DNA from: Myrica gale
Taxonomy: Eukaryota; Streptophyta; Magnoliopsida; Fagales; Myricaceae
Assembly: GCA_963930655.1 (NCBI GenBank)
Contig: OZ005616.1
Coordinates: 11,312,001 to 11,376,000 of the forward strand
DNA length: 64,000 nt
Reading direction: 5' to 3'
Shown here: piece by piece, positions 23,045-37,000 of the stretch
Layout: each line of letters opens with the position of its first letter
Numbering within the stretch: position 1 is the stretch's first letter
Notes under the pieces: generated by a model
Told to the model about the DNA's origin: nothing
Seen by the model: the letters and a program-made list of their open reading frames with translations, nothing else
Database searches by the model: none
Made by a program: the position numbers and the translations under genes

Positions 23045-24665
23045 GTTGGATTAAAAAACCCTAACAAGAATCCATTTGAAAGGTTAGATGGATTGTTCAT
23101 ATCATAATCAGGAATACAACTATCAAATACCATTCAGCATTGATTCATAACTTGGGCAAGTAACTAAAATTAAGTTTAGAAAAAGAACCAACAACCAATC
23201 TTCCCTACTATCAAGCTTTTGGAATTTTGAAGCAACAGCAAGGCAAAACCACAGGCTCACACAAAAGTTACCCTCCTCATTCTTGATGTTATTGATGCAG
23301 TTTGCATTTCGTAAGCAGTAATAAACTTTCAGTAGAAGAAAGCAGAGACCTATTAAACAAACATGTATACAAATTTTTTGCCTTTGCTGGTCTATAAAAA
23401 AGCAATCCGGATGCAGCCAAACATGAACACCTACACATACAATCATCTCAAAACTACAGACCTAAGCTGAAGCACGGAAAGCTGAACATCACCATCTGCC
23501 TTCAATTAGTCCCCATAATACATAGAGAAGAAACCACGAGTCCATTGTCGTGCCATTCAAACCAACATTCCAAGAAGAAACATGTCAATAACCCTCAAAG
23601 GCATCCATCAATTAACCCTACGTGCTCCGTATGCTGTAAATTTTTTTGATTTAGAGCTTTGATGTTTTTCAGTCCATGGTAGCTTGGGGCCAGACCGACT
23701 CCAGATTGGTCACCTCATTGCACAGTTGTGACCATCTTCTGGTGATCTAAACCTGGACATCTACGTAATATTTTCTCCTAAATGTGAAGTTAACTCCAAA
23801 CAAGATAGATATAATTCTAAGTGTATTGTACAACCAAATGTATGTCTCCCTGATCACACTACTCACACAACGAACCAATTTTCCTTCTCCTACCAGTGAC
23901 CACCTCTATTAACATACAAAGCATCACCTAGTGCACCAAAATAGAGATAAGTTAGGGATGTAATCGAGCCGAGTGCTGACTGTTCGAACTCAGCTTTACT
24001 ACATAATACACTCGGCTCAAACTCGAATCGATTTTTAGAAATGGTGTTCGAAATCTACCCAGATCGAACTCCGGTCAAGCACGAGTCTAACCATTCAAAC
24101 GCGTCGAGCCGAGCTGAGTTCAAGCTCGACTTCAAATCAACTTAAAAAACAAAGAGAACGAGTAAGGGAGAAGAATCCATGTTCACATTTTCTTTAAAAA
24201 TCAAGAAATCAGCACCTTTCACCAATTCCCTAGCAGTCAAACACTTCTGCAAAAGACGTAGGATCAAAGACAGCGAGAAATCTGCGCCCTTTTCGACCGC
24301 GATGATGCTCGAGTCTCCATGTACAGCGCTGTTTCCATAGTTTTTCAAGTCAAAATTGCATATTCATGGAGAGAGAGAGAGTGAGAGAGAGAGAGTGAGA
24401 GAGAGAGGTGAGAGAATGGAGGGGAGGCGGCCAAAGAGAACGAACGAAAAAGGGCTGAACTTGTGAAAAGACCATACAGATATTCTTTTTTAAAGTTATG
24501 TTATGATTTGGTACTAATATAGTAACGCTGGAAAAACAACGAAGATATCATGGTCTTAAATGAGAATCCGTAAGCAGCCACGCATACGTGATCGGCCAAT
24601 AGAAGCAAGGGGCTCCTATAAGGAAAAGCCAAAAGCCACTCGAGGCAGGAAGCTGTGCGAGTTAT
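23045..24665. promoter_or_regulatory. Region between the divergent AIPP1-like and GCN2 genes
   Basis: This holds the 5' leader (possibly with introns) of the minus-strand RRM gene and the upstream region of GCN2. A GA-rich microsatellite lies at 24370-24415. Around 23952-24130 there is a stretch of repeated CGAGCCGAG/CTCGGCTC words beginning TAGGGATGTAATCGAGCC, like the end of an hAT element, but no second end or duplication was found. No other gene is visible. Confidence 0.4.
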
Positions 24666-24667
24666 AG

Positions 24668-24690
24668 TTGTATATATAACATATAAAATA
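24668..24690 (+). promoter_or_regulatory. Candidate TATA region of GCN2
   Basis: TATATATAACATATAAAATA about 410 bp before the GCN2 start codon, followed by a C/T-rich stretch (24695-24740) typical of plant leader starts. Position and composition only. Confidence 0.4.
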
Positions 24691-25054
24691 CTCTATTCAA
24701 ATCCCACGTTCAGCGCCATCGTCTTCCGCACTCTCACTTCAACCCTCGAGTAAATCCTTTCACGCAAAATCTCTTAATATATATTATTTCCTAATCTCCT
24801 GCTGTGGAGATTCTTCCTGTTATCCAGATACGTCTCAGACTTATTGATCCTGAAAGTCCCGGAATCTGCTTCAAGTTTCATAATTTCAAACCAAACCTTT
24901 CTGGTTTTCCAAGATCCGTCGCCGCCTATTGATATCTCTGATTTTGAACCGTTCTTCCTTTGTTCTTTGTCTTGAGCTCAAGATAAGCAATTAAACACTG
25001 TGAATTAATTTTAGCGAGGTTTCTGGATTTTTGACGAAAGAGTCAATTGGGTTG

Positions 25055-25096
25055 ATGGTTGTTTTGCGGAAAGAGCGAAAAGGGGTCGCTTTGTAA
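25055..25096 (+). promoter_or_regulatory. uORF of 13 codons in the GCN2 leader
   Basis: The only ATG I find between the presumed transcription start (about 24700) and the main start codon is at 25055. It encodes MVVLRKERKGVAL and stops at TAA 25094-25096, two bases before the GCN2 ATG at 25099. Its context has T at -3 and G at +4, so some ribosomes should pass it by leaky scanning. Reinitiation at a start only 2 nt away would be poor. That leader transcripts include it is inferred, since it lies in the same uninterrupted exon sequence. Confidence 0.65.
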
Positions 25097-25098
25097 GA

Positions 25099-28000
25099 AT
25101 GGGGCATAGTTCGAAGAAGAAGAAGCGAGGAGGAGGCGGGGGTGGGAGGAAGAGCAAGGGAAGAACTCAATTGAAAGATCATGCGTCTCATGTTGGCGGC
25201 GAAGATAATGAGCTTCTTTCTGAAGAGATCACGGCCTTGTATGTGATTCTCGGTGTTTTTGTTATTGCTGTTTAGTTCATGGTTTATAAAAATAGCCATA
25301 TTTTAAGATTTTCTATGAGAGTGGTTTGGGTGAATCTGTGGTAAAGAATTATAGTAACCGTGCAGCAACTTTTGTTTGGGTGTGAAATGGGATATTCTTT
25401 GGGAATTTTGTTAAGAATGAATAATTAAGTAAATTGGGAACTGCTTAATATTGGTCACTAGTCAAACTCGGATTTTGGCTGTGAAATATGAATCTGCGGA
25501 TTAGGAACTGCTCCAAGTGTAGTTGGCAGTTTGTGGTCGAGTAATTGCCTGAACAATCGAATACCAAAAAGGGCTGGAATCATATTTCAGCTGAAATCTA
25601 AGTTAAGATGAAATCTGGCTCAAAATTTGGGTAATTTGAGCTGGAGTCCAGTTATGGTGGACGTAATAACAAAGCATGATATCTGACTAGACGAAGAAGC
25701 TCTTGAACAACAACAAAGAGCAAAAACTGATTAAAGTCCTGCTTATGTGATACAAACCAGTGTTTTCTGTGGGAAATGTACATGAAATCGCCGGGAACCA
25801 TTCATGTTTGCTTCTGTATACTAAAAACGTGTTTTTCAATCTTTTTATGGTGCTTAGGTGTGCAATATTTCAAGATGACTGCAAAGTTATTCCTGGGTCT
25901 CCGTCTCAAATAATTATAAAGATCAGGTTCGTAGTAAAGCTGACGACACATCAATGTTATGGCCTATTATCTTTCTCTCATTTGGTTTCTACTTCAAATC
26001 TGTACAGGCCTTACTCAAAGGATATGGGTTACGAGGATCTAAATGTTTCTGCTCTTCTTTTAGTTAGGTTAGTAAGGTTATGCCCGTTTGGATTCCATTC
26101 TTTATCAAATCAAATTCCTCGTTATGGATTCTTTCCTTTTCTTGCTGTAGGTGCTTACCAGGGTATCCTTACAAGTGTCCAAAGTTGCAGATAACTCCAG
26201 AAAATGGTCTGTCAAAGAGCGATGCTGATAAGCTTCTAGCTCTCCTCTGTGATCAGGCACGACTCAATTTTTTTTTTTTTCCGTTTTCTTATGCTCTGTT
26301 CAGAATTCTGTTCGAATGAAATTTTAATGTCTTAGATGAAAAAAGAAAGTCGAGATTTCAGTTAGGACACTATCTTATGTTTGGCACCTGTATGGCGTGT
26401 GTTATCAGGCAATTTTTTTTATATGTATAAAGGGTCCTGCATCTGGCGTCTTATTCTATATAGAGCAACTTAGTTTTCATTTCTGTGTCCAGTCGTGTTT
26501 GGAATGAATAGCATTTCCTTCCCTTACACAATGGGGTGGAGGATAAGGTCAGGAACAATCCTATGTGAGTGCTTGGATGGTGTTTATCTCGTAGGATGTT
26601 TCTTTAATATGGATATTGATTTGTTCCAGGCAAATCATAATGCCCGAGAAGGAAGGGTGATGATCTTCAATTTGGTGGAGGCCGCTCAAGAATTCCTATC
26701 TGAAATTGTGCCAGTGGGTCAAGCACATGAATCTGTAAGCTTTGCCATTTAACCATAGTTGGGGGTTTTAGCTTCTACATATTTATCATTGCATATCTAT
26801 TTATTTGATTCATTTGGAGTGCATATTGTGATTGTTTCTAGTAATACATCATTTGTATTCTTTTGTTTTTAGTGTTTTGTTTACTAAGCAATTTGTTATC
26901 TGACTTGTTTTAGGGCTGATAGGAACTACTTATTGCATTACTAGTTGTTGCACATCCTAGCATATACCTCGTCATTTCCAGATCTCTTCGGGTTGCTAAA
27001 TGTCTCTTTTTTAATTGCTTAGGTCGGTCTTATTTGAAGCTCGGAGTTTAGGGCACTACTATTGGGCTCTTATTTGATGTCCATGATAAAAATTGCAAGA
27101 TAATTATTTTTAGATGTCTTTTTTTTGGTACATTTAGTTTCTGGTGCAACAAGCAATTCATATTGTCCTCCTTTCCCCTAATAAGTAGCACAAATTTTAT
27201 TTAGATTTTAATACCCTGATAAGACTAATCTAAACAACCTGATAAGACAGTCTATCATATCTACTACATAATGCAAATATCTTAACATCTAGACCATATT
27301 GATCACTCTAACACTTCCTTTCAAGTCGGAGAGTATATAGTGGACAATTCCAACTGGAGCAAATAAATATGACTGATCACCAAGAGCTTTCATGTGTAAC
27401 TTTTTTTTTGATAAGTAAGACAATTTTATTAATAGAAAAAGAAAAAAGAAGAAACAGTATAAAGGACTATACTGGGACCTCTAGACCATACAGACAAGGA
27501 AACTAATAAAATAAAAAAACTCCGAAAAGGGAGAGTGGGACAAAACATTCACCCACAAGAATAAGGACTGCAAAAAATTTCCTCTCAAACCCTCCAAAGG
27601 ACACAACCACACTCTCAAAACATCTCCCATTCTCTCTCTCCATAAATTCCACCAAATACAAGAAGGGATCACTCTCCATATAGCTAAGGCCCGAGGGTCT
27701 TTAAAATCCCTATTCCAGCACATTAAAACATCAGCTATCTTCCTAGGCATCACCCAATCGTAGTTCATTATAGAAAGCACTAAAGACCACAAATTCCTAG
27801 CAACCAGGCAGTGCAACAAAATATGCTCAGCAAACTCCCCATCACTTTTGCAAAGATAGCACCAACCAAGCACATACACTCCCCTCCTCCTTAGCTTGTC
27901 AGTTGTAAGGATACTACCATGGGTGACTTCCCAAACAAAGAAAGACGCCCTAGGCGGGGCCAAAGTCTTCCAAATCTGTCTCCAAGGGAAGCTCTCATCA

Positions 28001-31000
28001 AAATCCCCAACAAGGCACGAAAACCAAGATCTCACCAAAAAAACACCATTCTTGGATCTCATCCATCTCAACTTATCTTCAACATGACTCCTCAAAACTT
28101 TGGAGTAAAGTAAAGAGAAGAGAGCCGGAAACTCCTTCAACTCCCAATCATTAGCCCTCCTAACAAACTGAATATTCCACGAAGAACTCCCGGAACCCCT
28201 CTCCAAACAGTCCACCACCATCACATCCTTATTGTAAGCAAGAAAGAATAAAGAAGGAAACTTATCCTTTAAGGATCTCTCACCGCACCAACGATCCTTC
28301 CAGAAACGGACTCTCAGGCCACTACCCACCTCAAAATGTATGTTCTCAGCAAAGGAATCCCATCCTTTGCTAATATACTTCCAAAGACTAACACCGTAAG
28401 GGCCATTACAACAAAAGTGTTCCACCCACCCGAAGCACAACCATATTTCTCCATGATGACTTTCCTCCACAAGCTATCACACTCAACCTCAAACAGCCAA
28501 AACCATTTCCCAAGAAGGGCCCTATTAAACAGAGCAAGTCTTCGCAGACCCAACCCACCGTATTTAACAGGAGAACATACTTTCTCCCACTTCACAAGAT
28601 GAAATTTCTGCACGTTATCATCACTTCCCCATAAAAAATCCCTCTGAATCTTCTCTAACCTATTAGCCACCGCAACAGGAATAGGAAAGAGGGACAAAAA
28701 ATAAGTGGGGAGACATGACATAATGGACTTGATCAACGCTATTTCGACCACCCTTGGAGAGAACACCGTTTCCACCTCTTCAATCTCCTCTCCTTCCTCT
28801 CGATAATATCACTCCATATGCGAGAACACTTGAAAGGAGCCCCCAAAGGAAGGCCCGAATAAGTGATAGGCAAAGAAACAACCCGGCAGCCCAAAATAGA
28901 AGCCAAAACGTGCACATTGACAACATTACCAATAGAGATGGCTTCTGATTTGGATAGATTAATCTTCAAACTCGACACCGCCTAATAACAAAGAAGAAGG
29001 CACCGAAGATTACGAAATTGACCCTCATCAGCCCCACGAAGAATGAGAGTGTCATCCGCGAATAATAGATGGGAAATACTCACCCCACCTTTCCTGCCAA
29101 CTCCAACATCGAACCCTTCAATGAGACCATTGCCAACCAACACCTTCATCATCCTGCTAAGTGCATCCATGACAATAACGAACAAAATGGCAACCTACTT
29201 CTGTATGCCATGCAAGACTAGATTTGTGGCTGTGTGAATTGCTCTCTGATTATGACGAATGACCTTATAGGCCTATCTGTTTCCAAAACCCATTTCTTGA
29301 AGTTTTTTAACCATGTAAATTTGTAAGAAGCTTAAGGGTGCTTGATGTTTTGCTGCAGCATTAGATCTGGCAATCACAATTTTCTTCTTACTCTTCCATG
29401 TCACTAGATTACTTCTAAGGACTGTGCAATATCCGGTTGTAGATGTCTTACTTAAGGGTGAACCAGCCCCATTTGTGTTGTATAACCTTGAATGTGCAAG
29501 TGGCCATTTTGTCAGGAAACATACTGCAAATGAGATATTAGGCTTAGCTCTTGTTTAGCAACACTAAAAGTTCTCTCTTTTTAGTGAATGTTTTGAATTT
29601 CCAAAACTTTCTCAACTAAATAAAAAATCTTAAAATTTTGGTCAACAAAATTTTTAGTTTTTCGGTTCTGAAAATTTTCATCAACTCTTTCCATCTACAT
29701 TTTTTCACAAACCCCAATAAAACTTAATATAAAAAACTCTATTAACTAATCTTATATACACTTTTTCACAAACTCCAATAAAATTCAATATCCTACCAAA
29801 CAACCTTCAAATTTTCACCAACTATTCACAAACCCCCATAAAAGTCAAAACTCCAAAATTCTTCTAAAAATTTGAAATATGAAATTTTTTGACATGCTAA
29901 ACAAGACCTATAAGGTATGATAATTTTTCCTTCATCCAATCTTCTGTACATCCAATCTTCAACCATAAGTTTTTGATTGGGATCTGCTGGAAAACTCCTG
30001 TATGTATCGGGAAGCTCTCTTTCTGCATTTTCGTCGCCTATCTTGTTTCTTACGGGCAGTTCTGTGGCTAGTTCAGAGTCTTTCTGGTGGGTTCATAGCC
30101 CATTTGTATTTGGTTTGGTCTGGTGCAAGCAGTTTGTGGTCTATTCCTAGAACCAGATTACTGTGGTCTATTCCTATGCCGTGTGGTCTGGTTCTAGGAA
30201 TTGTGTTTTTGCCTTTTTTCACAATGAATTTGAGGAACTCCAAATCTTGTTCGTTATGGTCAGGTTGTTTTCAGCCACTATTTCTCGAGTAAGCAGATCT
30301 AGTTTTTGTTCCTGTTCTGGTTGTTTTTTATTTTTTATTTGGTTCTTGGTATCTGGGTGTTGGTAAGGAGAAAACCCCTACTCCAGCCATGGCCTCTGAC
30401 TACCCCTAGGACAAAGGACATCCATTAAGCTTACGTTTTTTTATATTATAAGTAAGGTAAACTTTATTACAAAGATGTGTAACAGTACAAAGGGCTATAC
30501 TGAGACACCTAAACTTTACAAGCTAAGAAACTAAGAAAATCCGGATAATCCGAGAAAGGAAACCCCAACACCGCATTAGCCCATAAAAAAATAGACTGCA
30601 ACAACTTGCCCCTCAAACACTCCAAAGACAACCAAATCTTCGAAGGGTTATCAAACTTCCTCTTCCAACACATTGCTGAACCGGAAGACTCTTGCTCTTC
30701 CCAGCTACCATCTCCGGCATCCCCGAGCCCAACCGCAACATCTCTGCAAAGGACACCTCCTTTGTAACCGGAGAAACAACATGCCCCAGTTTTCTACGCC
30801 GAAGCTCACCGATAGCCTTAAGCAGGTCCTCGCAAAGCACAACGAAAGACCTCCACCCTTCGCTCATCTTCCCCTCCGGGATCATCACAGCCCCACGCCT
30901 TCGCCTCTCGCCAAACTCTGCAAGAGCCACGTATCTACCGCTCTTATTTGCACATTTCTGGGCTAAAAACGCACGATTCGATTCATTGAACTTCTCCGAG

Positions 31001-34000
31001 AAATCTCGAGGCTCTGTGCCCTCCACAAGTTTTCCAAACAAGTTGATCAGCCAGACCACACCATATCTGCCAAAACGGATGGAGCACTGCGATTTCCTAT
31101 TCCATTCCGTTAACGTCATCGAACCAAACGAGCTTACAGAAAAATGAAAAGTCTTAGCCTCAATCACTAAGCTACGGAAATACGCAATTTATTTCTGAAA
31201 TGGGTACAATATTCTTCAATACAGAAACTCCTATCTTCAAATCGTAATCGTACAACAAAATGAAACAGAGATTACAATACAAATATCAATCATCATCACG
31301 AACTTCAAGCTTTCCTACCGATTCTCCAGATGCTTCTCTCGGACCCCATCTCAAAATTTTTTACTAATCACCACCCTCTTAGGCATAACCCAGGAATAAT
31401 TTAGAATACAAAGCACATACGACCACAAATCTCAAGCAACTGAGCAATGAAGTAGAACGAGATCCACTGATTCCCCATCACATTTGCAAAGATAGCACCA
31501 ATCCATCAAACATAAACCCCTCCTTAAATTATTGATAGTCAAAACTTTTCTCGTGAGCAGCCTCCCACATGAAGAAAGATACTTTCAAGGGAGTAGGGGT
31601 CCTCCAAATCTGACGCCGTGGAAAAGACTTTGCAGAACCACAAGCAAAAAGCCCATACAATGACTTCACCGAGGAAACGCCATTCTTGGAACCCAACTAA
31701 AGCATCTTATCATCATCTCTTCTCCTTAAAACCTTAGAATAAAGTAAAGAGAAGGTCAAAAATTCGTCCATCTCCCAGTCATTAGCAGTCTTGGCAAATT
31801 GAACATCCCAAGCACCATGGCCATAGGCTAGGTCATTAGCTTACTTGAAGTAACTACCTCCAGAGGCTAGTTAAGTTGAAGTGAGCCAAAGGAATTGGAC
31901 ACCATTTAACTGTGGTCCTCCTTATTCAGACTCTAATGCTGTAACCTCTTCAAAGTATGATGATGGAGAGATTATGAGTCGGTGATGTAATTTTACGCAT
32001 CTAAAGATGAAATCTAACTTTAGCTATGTTTCAACTTCTAACAAGATTTGGGATCATTCTGCTGATTATTCTGGCGTCCATTATCTAACCAGTATCTTTT
32101 TAGAACTTGTGAATACTTTTCTGTTTAATAAGAGTATAAAAGAATTGGAGAAATATATTCTTTGATGATTTGTAATCGTGAGAAGTTCAACCAATACCTG
32201 TCCATCATGACAAATATTCAGTGGATGTGAAAACAGTGTGGAAACATGCATGTCATTTGTGTCTCTTTCTGCTCTTTGTCCTGAATATGGACCTGTGCCA
32301 TCACAAATTTTCAGAAGTTCTGAGTTTTTATCACTATCTGCATTTTTTTAGTGCCACATCTGCATTATCTGAATATTTTATATGTACAACATCTGATTCT
32401 ACTTGCATGCTACTCTTGGTACCAGATCTGGATGTACGGGTGGTTGTGCTAATTTTGGCAGTTATATTGGAACATGCAGAACTAGAACTGCCTTGTCTTG
32501 GTCGGGTTGTATTGTTGTTAAATATCTTTTTCTTATATAATTTGTTTATCTGTTTTAGTTATAGTGGGATGCAAAATCACTTTCGAGGAGCATTTCTTTC
32601 TGGGCATCTGATGGAAAGTTTTTACAACTGTATTCTCTGTTTTCAAGAGGTTTTAAGGCCTGTTGGTGTGTGAGTAACACATATTGAGATGTCTCAATAT
32701 TGAACTTCTCTTGGTCCTTTTCCAAAATTGCTCAGCATTGCCTGGTGTTCCAAATTATCAACACACATACATGTAGCACCTCCTTATGTAGTAATTCTTT
32801 TGATTATACGAGACATGTTGCATTGTGATTTTTTTTGCAATTAGTTGTGTTGAACTTTACATTCTGGTTTAGCCCTTCTGCCTGGTGGTTGCTTGATAGT
32901 TTCTAACTTTTCCTTTCTTATGGAAGGATGTTGTGTGCTCAACCACGGACGGCATTGGTGAATTACTTCGGAAGGAAATCTCAGCTTCAAGTAACAAGAA
33001 GGGACCTTTTGTTTATGGTTTCATAGACCTGTTCAGTGGTCCTGGAGAGTCATGGAGTTGGGGGTTTGGAATGGACAAAAATAGTGGGAAGAAGTCTTCA
33101 GTAGAACCCCTTACATTAGAGGGCGCAACGCTTGGATACGACTTTCATGAAAAGGAACCTGATAAGGATGAGAAGCACTTCAAAATGCAGCATACAAATC
33201 AAGGTTTATTACCTTCCCCCACTGCCAAATTACATACCCTTGATGAAGAAACTGAAGATAGCAATCAGAGCATTTCTTCGACTGATTCAAATAGGTCTCT
33301 AGAGGAGGAATCGGTCAGAAATGTTACCGATGATGAGGAAGATGTAAGTAATATCATACTTAACAAAGTGTTTTTTCTTTTTTTGAAGATTGGATGTGTG
33401 ATTTTCTAGAATTAGCATATCTGGATGCATGATTAGACCTGGTAACTGATGATCTTTGTTGTGGCTTCTTGCATGCTTGGACTTTGCGCTTCTTTCTTCA
33501 GAAGAAACTTTCTTACTCGTTGTGGAGTGGAATTGTTCCACAAGGCAATATGTGGGACCTCAAATTCGGGCGTCCGGGGGGGGGGGATAGAATGAACATA
33601 GCACAAATTTGCAAAAGTGAACAAATATGATGGGAACAGAATGACCAAATTTAGATGTCATAAGACATTTTTAGGTATTCTAGTTTGTGTTCTGTCATTC
33701 TCCTGTCTATGGCCTGTTGTTTTACTTGAAATATTCCTTCACTTTTTGTTATTTTGAAATGAATAGTTTAAGCTTTCACAGCAGTTTATCGTTGGGGGGC
33801 AGACACCAGAAGATGATGATGGTGAATTCGAAACTGAGGCTTCAGGGTTGTTTCCGTCTACTTCCGTGGGTCATGACCAAGGATCTCATACAGTTGAACG
33901 GGATCTAATAATGGTAAATTGTCAGCTTTCTTATCCTTTGGTCACATGTAGAATTAGTCCTAATTTGTCTGAGTGTTTTTTACACTAGGTTCATGTACTT

Positions 34001-37000
34001 CGCCTCGCTTGTGCTTCTAGAGGACCATTGGCTGATGCTTTGCCACAAGCAACCACAGAGCTGTACAATAAAGGGGTGTGTAATTTATGTCATTAGGATT
34101 AGTTTTGATAAGCATGTCCATTAAGATACTGATTGCTACTAATTTGGTTTTCAGATCCTTTCAGAATGGGCCAGGGATTTAGCTTTTAAACCGGCTTCAG
34201 TTTTTAGCAAAGCCTTTGATCATGTTTTCCAAACACATATGGTCAGTCATTCTTTCTCTGCAGTTCCTTTCTCGCAAGTAGAATTTAGCTTCCAAATCTG
34301 ATTAGCGTTTTCTTTGTTTTGATGATTTTCTCTAGGCTTCATCCAGAATATCTGAATTTTGGAAACCCACAACTGATTTTGGAGAGCCAAGTACATCTCT
34401 ACCAAGCTCTCGTTTTCTCAATGACTTCGAGGAGCTAAAATCCCTTGGTAATCTTTTTGTGTTTCACTCAATTCTACACTATTTATATCAACAGTTTTAC
34501 AACTGCTTGGGGTGGTGCAGTAGCTCCCTTGTCTGAATGTGACAATTTGATCAGGCTTTGATTGGAAATTTATTGTGAAACCTCAAGATTTTCCTTAATG
34601 ATGGACCAAATCACAGCTTTGATGCTGTATAGAATTTCCAGCGGAATACTGAAGCTGATAATAGAAGTGCTTAGAATACAAAATTGACTAAAGCTTATGC
34701 TAGAAATTTTAATGATCATGCATCACTTGAAACTGTCAAGAAACTTATCGATAAAGAAAACCTGTCAGAAAGAAAAATGGTAATTTTAGTTGGAATTGGA
34801 AAACTTTGTGGAGGTGGTAATTCACACTAAACAGTTGACTTATTTTTCATACATATAAATCTTTTTTTTGAAATTTAATTTCAGTTCTTGTTATGGTCAA
34901 TGTCTGTATTTCCTATTCAAATAATCTATTTTGTAATTGTTTATATGTATTGTGTACTTTTAGTTCCCTGTTTATCCACGTTTTCCTAACGATGAGATAT
35001 GCCATTAGCCTCAATGTGGTTTAGGGTCCTAGAGTTTCCCCCCCCTTCATTTCCTAGGGAATTTTGATTTCACGGGATGGGTCAAAGAGGTGGCAAGCTT
35101 TAGAGAATCCACTAGTTTTTGGGTTGTAATGATATAAATAGTGTAACAGTTGTGATCAAGAAGCTCTTCTAGGAGTTGTGCTTTTGTGTTTCTCTTTTGG
35201 GTCTTATGTTCTTACCATTGATTTAATAGCGTCACTTAACAATTCTTTTGGATTTGTTTCCATTGGGGGCACGGTCTAAAAGTGTGCATATATGAGATGG
35301 AATTTTGGAGAGAATCACAAGACGATTGATTGGGTGGCAGCGTATGTATTTATCCAAGGGGGTCGGATCACGTTGATCAAATCTACGCTTTCTAGTTTAT
35401 ATACTTATTTCCTTTCTCTTTTTCCCATTCTGTGCTCTGTGGCTTCTCGAATTGAAAAATTGCAAAGAGATTTTTTGTGGGGTAGCAACTTGGAAGTTCA
35501 CAAATTTAATCTCATTAAGTGGGATAAAGTATGTTCTCCTCTCCATTCTGGGGGGTTGGGGCTTCAGAGATTGTCGGTGTTTAACAAAGCATTGCTAGGC
35601 AAATGGTTGTGGCGCTTTGCTACTGAGAGGGATAGTTCGTGGACGATTATAATTGCGGCAAAATTTGGAACTTCGGTGGGAGATTGGCTGACTTTACCTT
35701 CTCGAGGCTCTTATGGGGTGAGCCTCGAGAAGCATATTCGTAGAGGATGAGATTCGTTTCATGAGCACATTCGGTTTGTGGTGGGTAATGGGCAAAGAAT
35801 TTGATTTTGGCATGATTGTTGGTGTGGTGATAGACCCTTATGTTGGTTGTTTCCTCTTTTTTTTTTTCATTATCTCGGTATAAGGACGGGGGGGTGGCGG
35901 ATTCTATGTCGGTGACTAATAATTCCATTGTTTTGGATGTTCAATTTACGAGAACTGGGACTGATTGGGAACTGGCGGAATTTACGGCTTTCTACTCTAC
36001 TCTTTATGATATGGTGGTTCGTAGAAATAATGAAGACAACCTGATGTGGAAGGGTTCTAAGAATGGAGTTTTTTCTGTTAAATCCTTCTATGGTCTTATT
36101 TCTGGGGATCAATCTGAGTCTTTCCCTTGGCGTAGAGTTTGGAAGACAAAAGTTCCCACAAGAGTTTCTTTCTTCGAGTGGGAGGCTACACATGATAGAA
36201 TTTTGACTACTGATAATCTTCGGAGGAGGGGTGTGTGTGTCCTTGATTGGTGCTATTTATGTAAGATGGATGGAGAGTCTGTTAATCATGTTTTATTGCA
36301 TTGTTCGTTGGCTAGAGAGCTTTGGCAGCATGTTTTTGGTATAACAAATCTTCATTGGGTTATGTCTGCAAGAGTGGTCGATGTCCTATTATGTTGGGGA
36401 AGGAAGTTTGTAGATCCTGTTGCTAAGGCAATTTGGACGATTATTCCATCTTGTATTTGGTGGTGTCTTTGGCGGGAGCGTAATAGTAGATGTTTCGAGG
36501 ATTTACCTTCTTCAGAAGAGAGATTACAGGGTGTTTTTATGCATTCTCTATTTCTTTGGGGTAATGTTATGTGGGGGGGGGGATTTCATAGATTTCCAAG
36601 ATTTTATTAGTACAATCTTTGTACTATTTTCACTTTCTTTCTTCTATTTCTAATAAAATTTTCTTAATTATAAAAAAAACAATTCTTTTGGATTTGTCAG
36701 ATCCTGCTTTTTTTCTTCTCTCTTTGGTACTTAAATGGTGATGGTGAATGAAAAAGTTGTCGTTTTTAGTATTGTGCTCCTCACAAAGATAGAGCTGCAT
36801 GGGTGGGGAAGGTTTCACAACAACACCAAAGTGTTTCATTTTTAGTAGGAAGTCATACTTATTAGATTCTGGGAGTATGATCCATTTAACTCTCTGGAGG
36901 GTTTGGGCAATAGAAATGAACTACCAATATTGCACCTGTTAGTAATTTATCGTTAACCTTATCCCTATAACTTCTTTTCTGTTCTGAGCAAAACATACCA

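Noticed and set aside
23952-24130. Possible hAT-type MITE with CGAGCCGAG words
   Set aside because: One plausible terminus (TAGGGATG) but no matching second end or 8-bp duplication; mentioned only in the intergenic entry.
30002-30366. Open frames of 96 and 67 codons
   Set aside because: No recognised domain or splice context; they lie in GCN2 intron 5 and look like chance frames.
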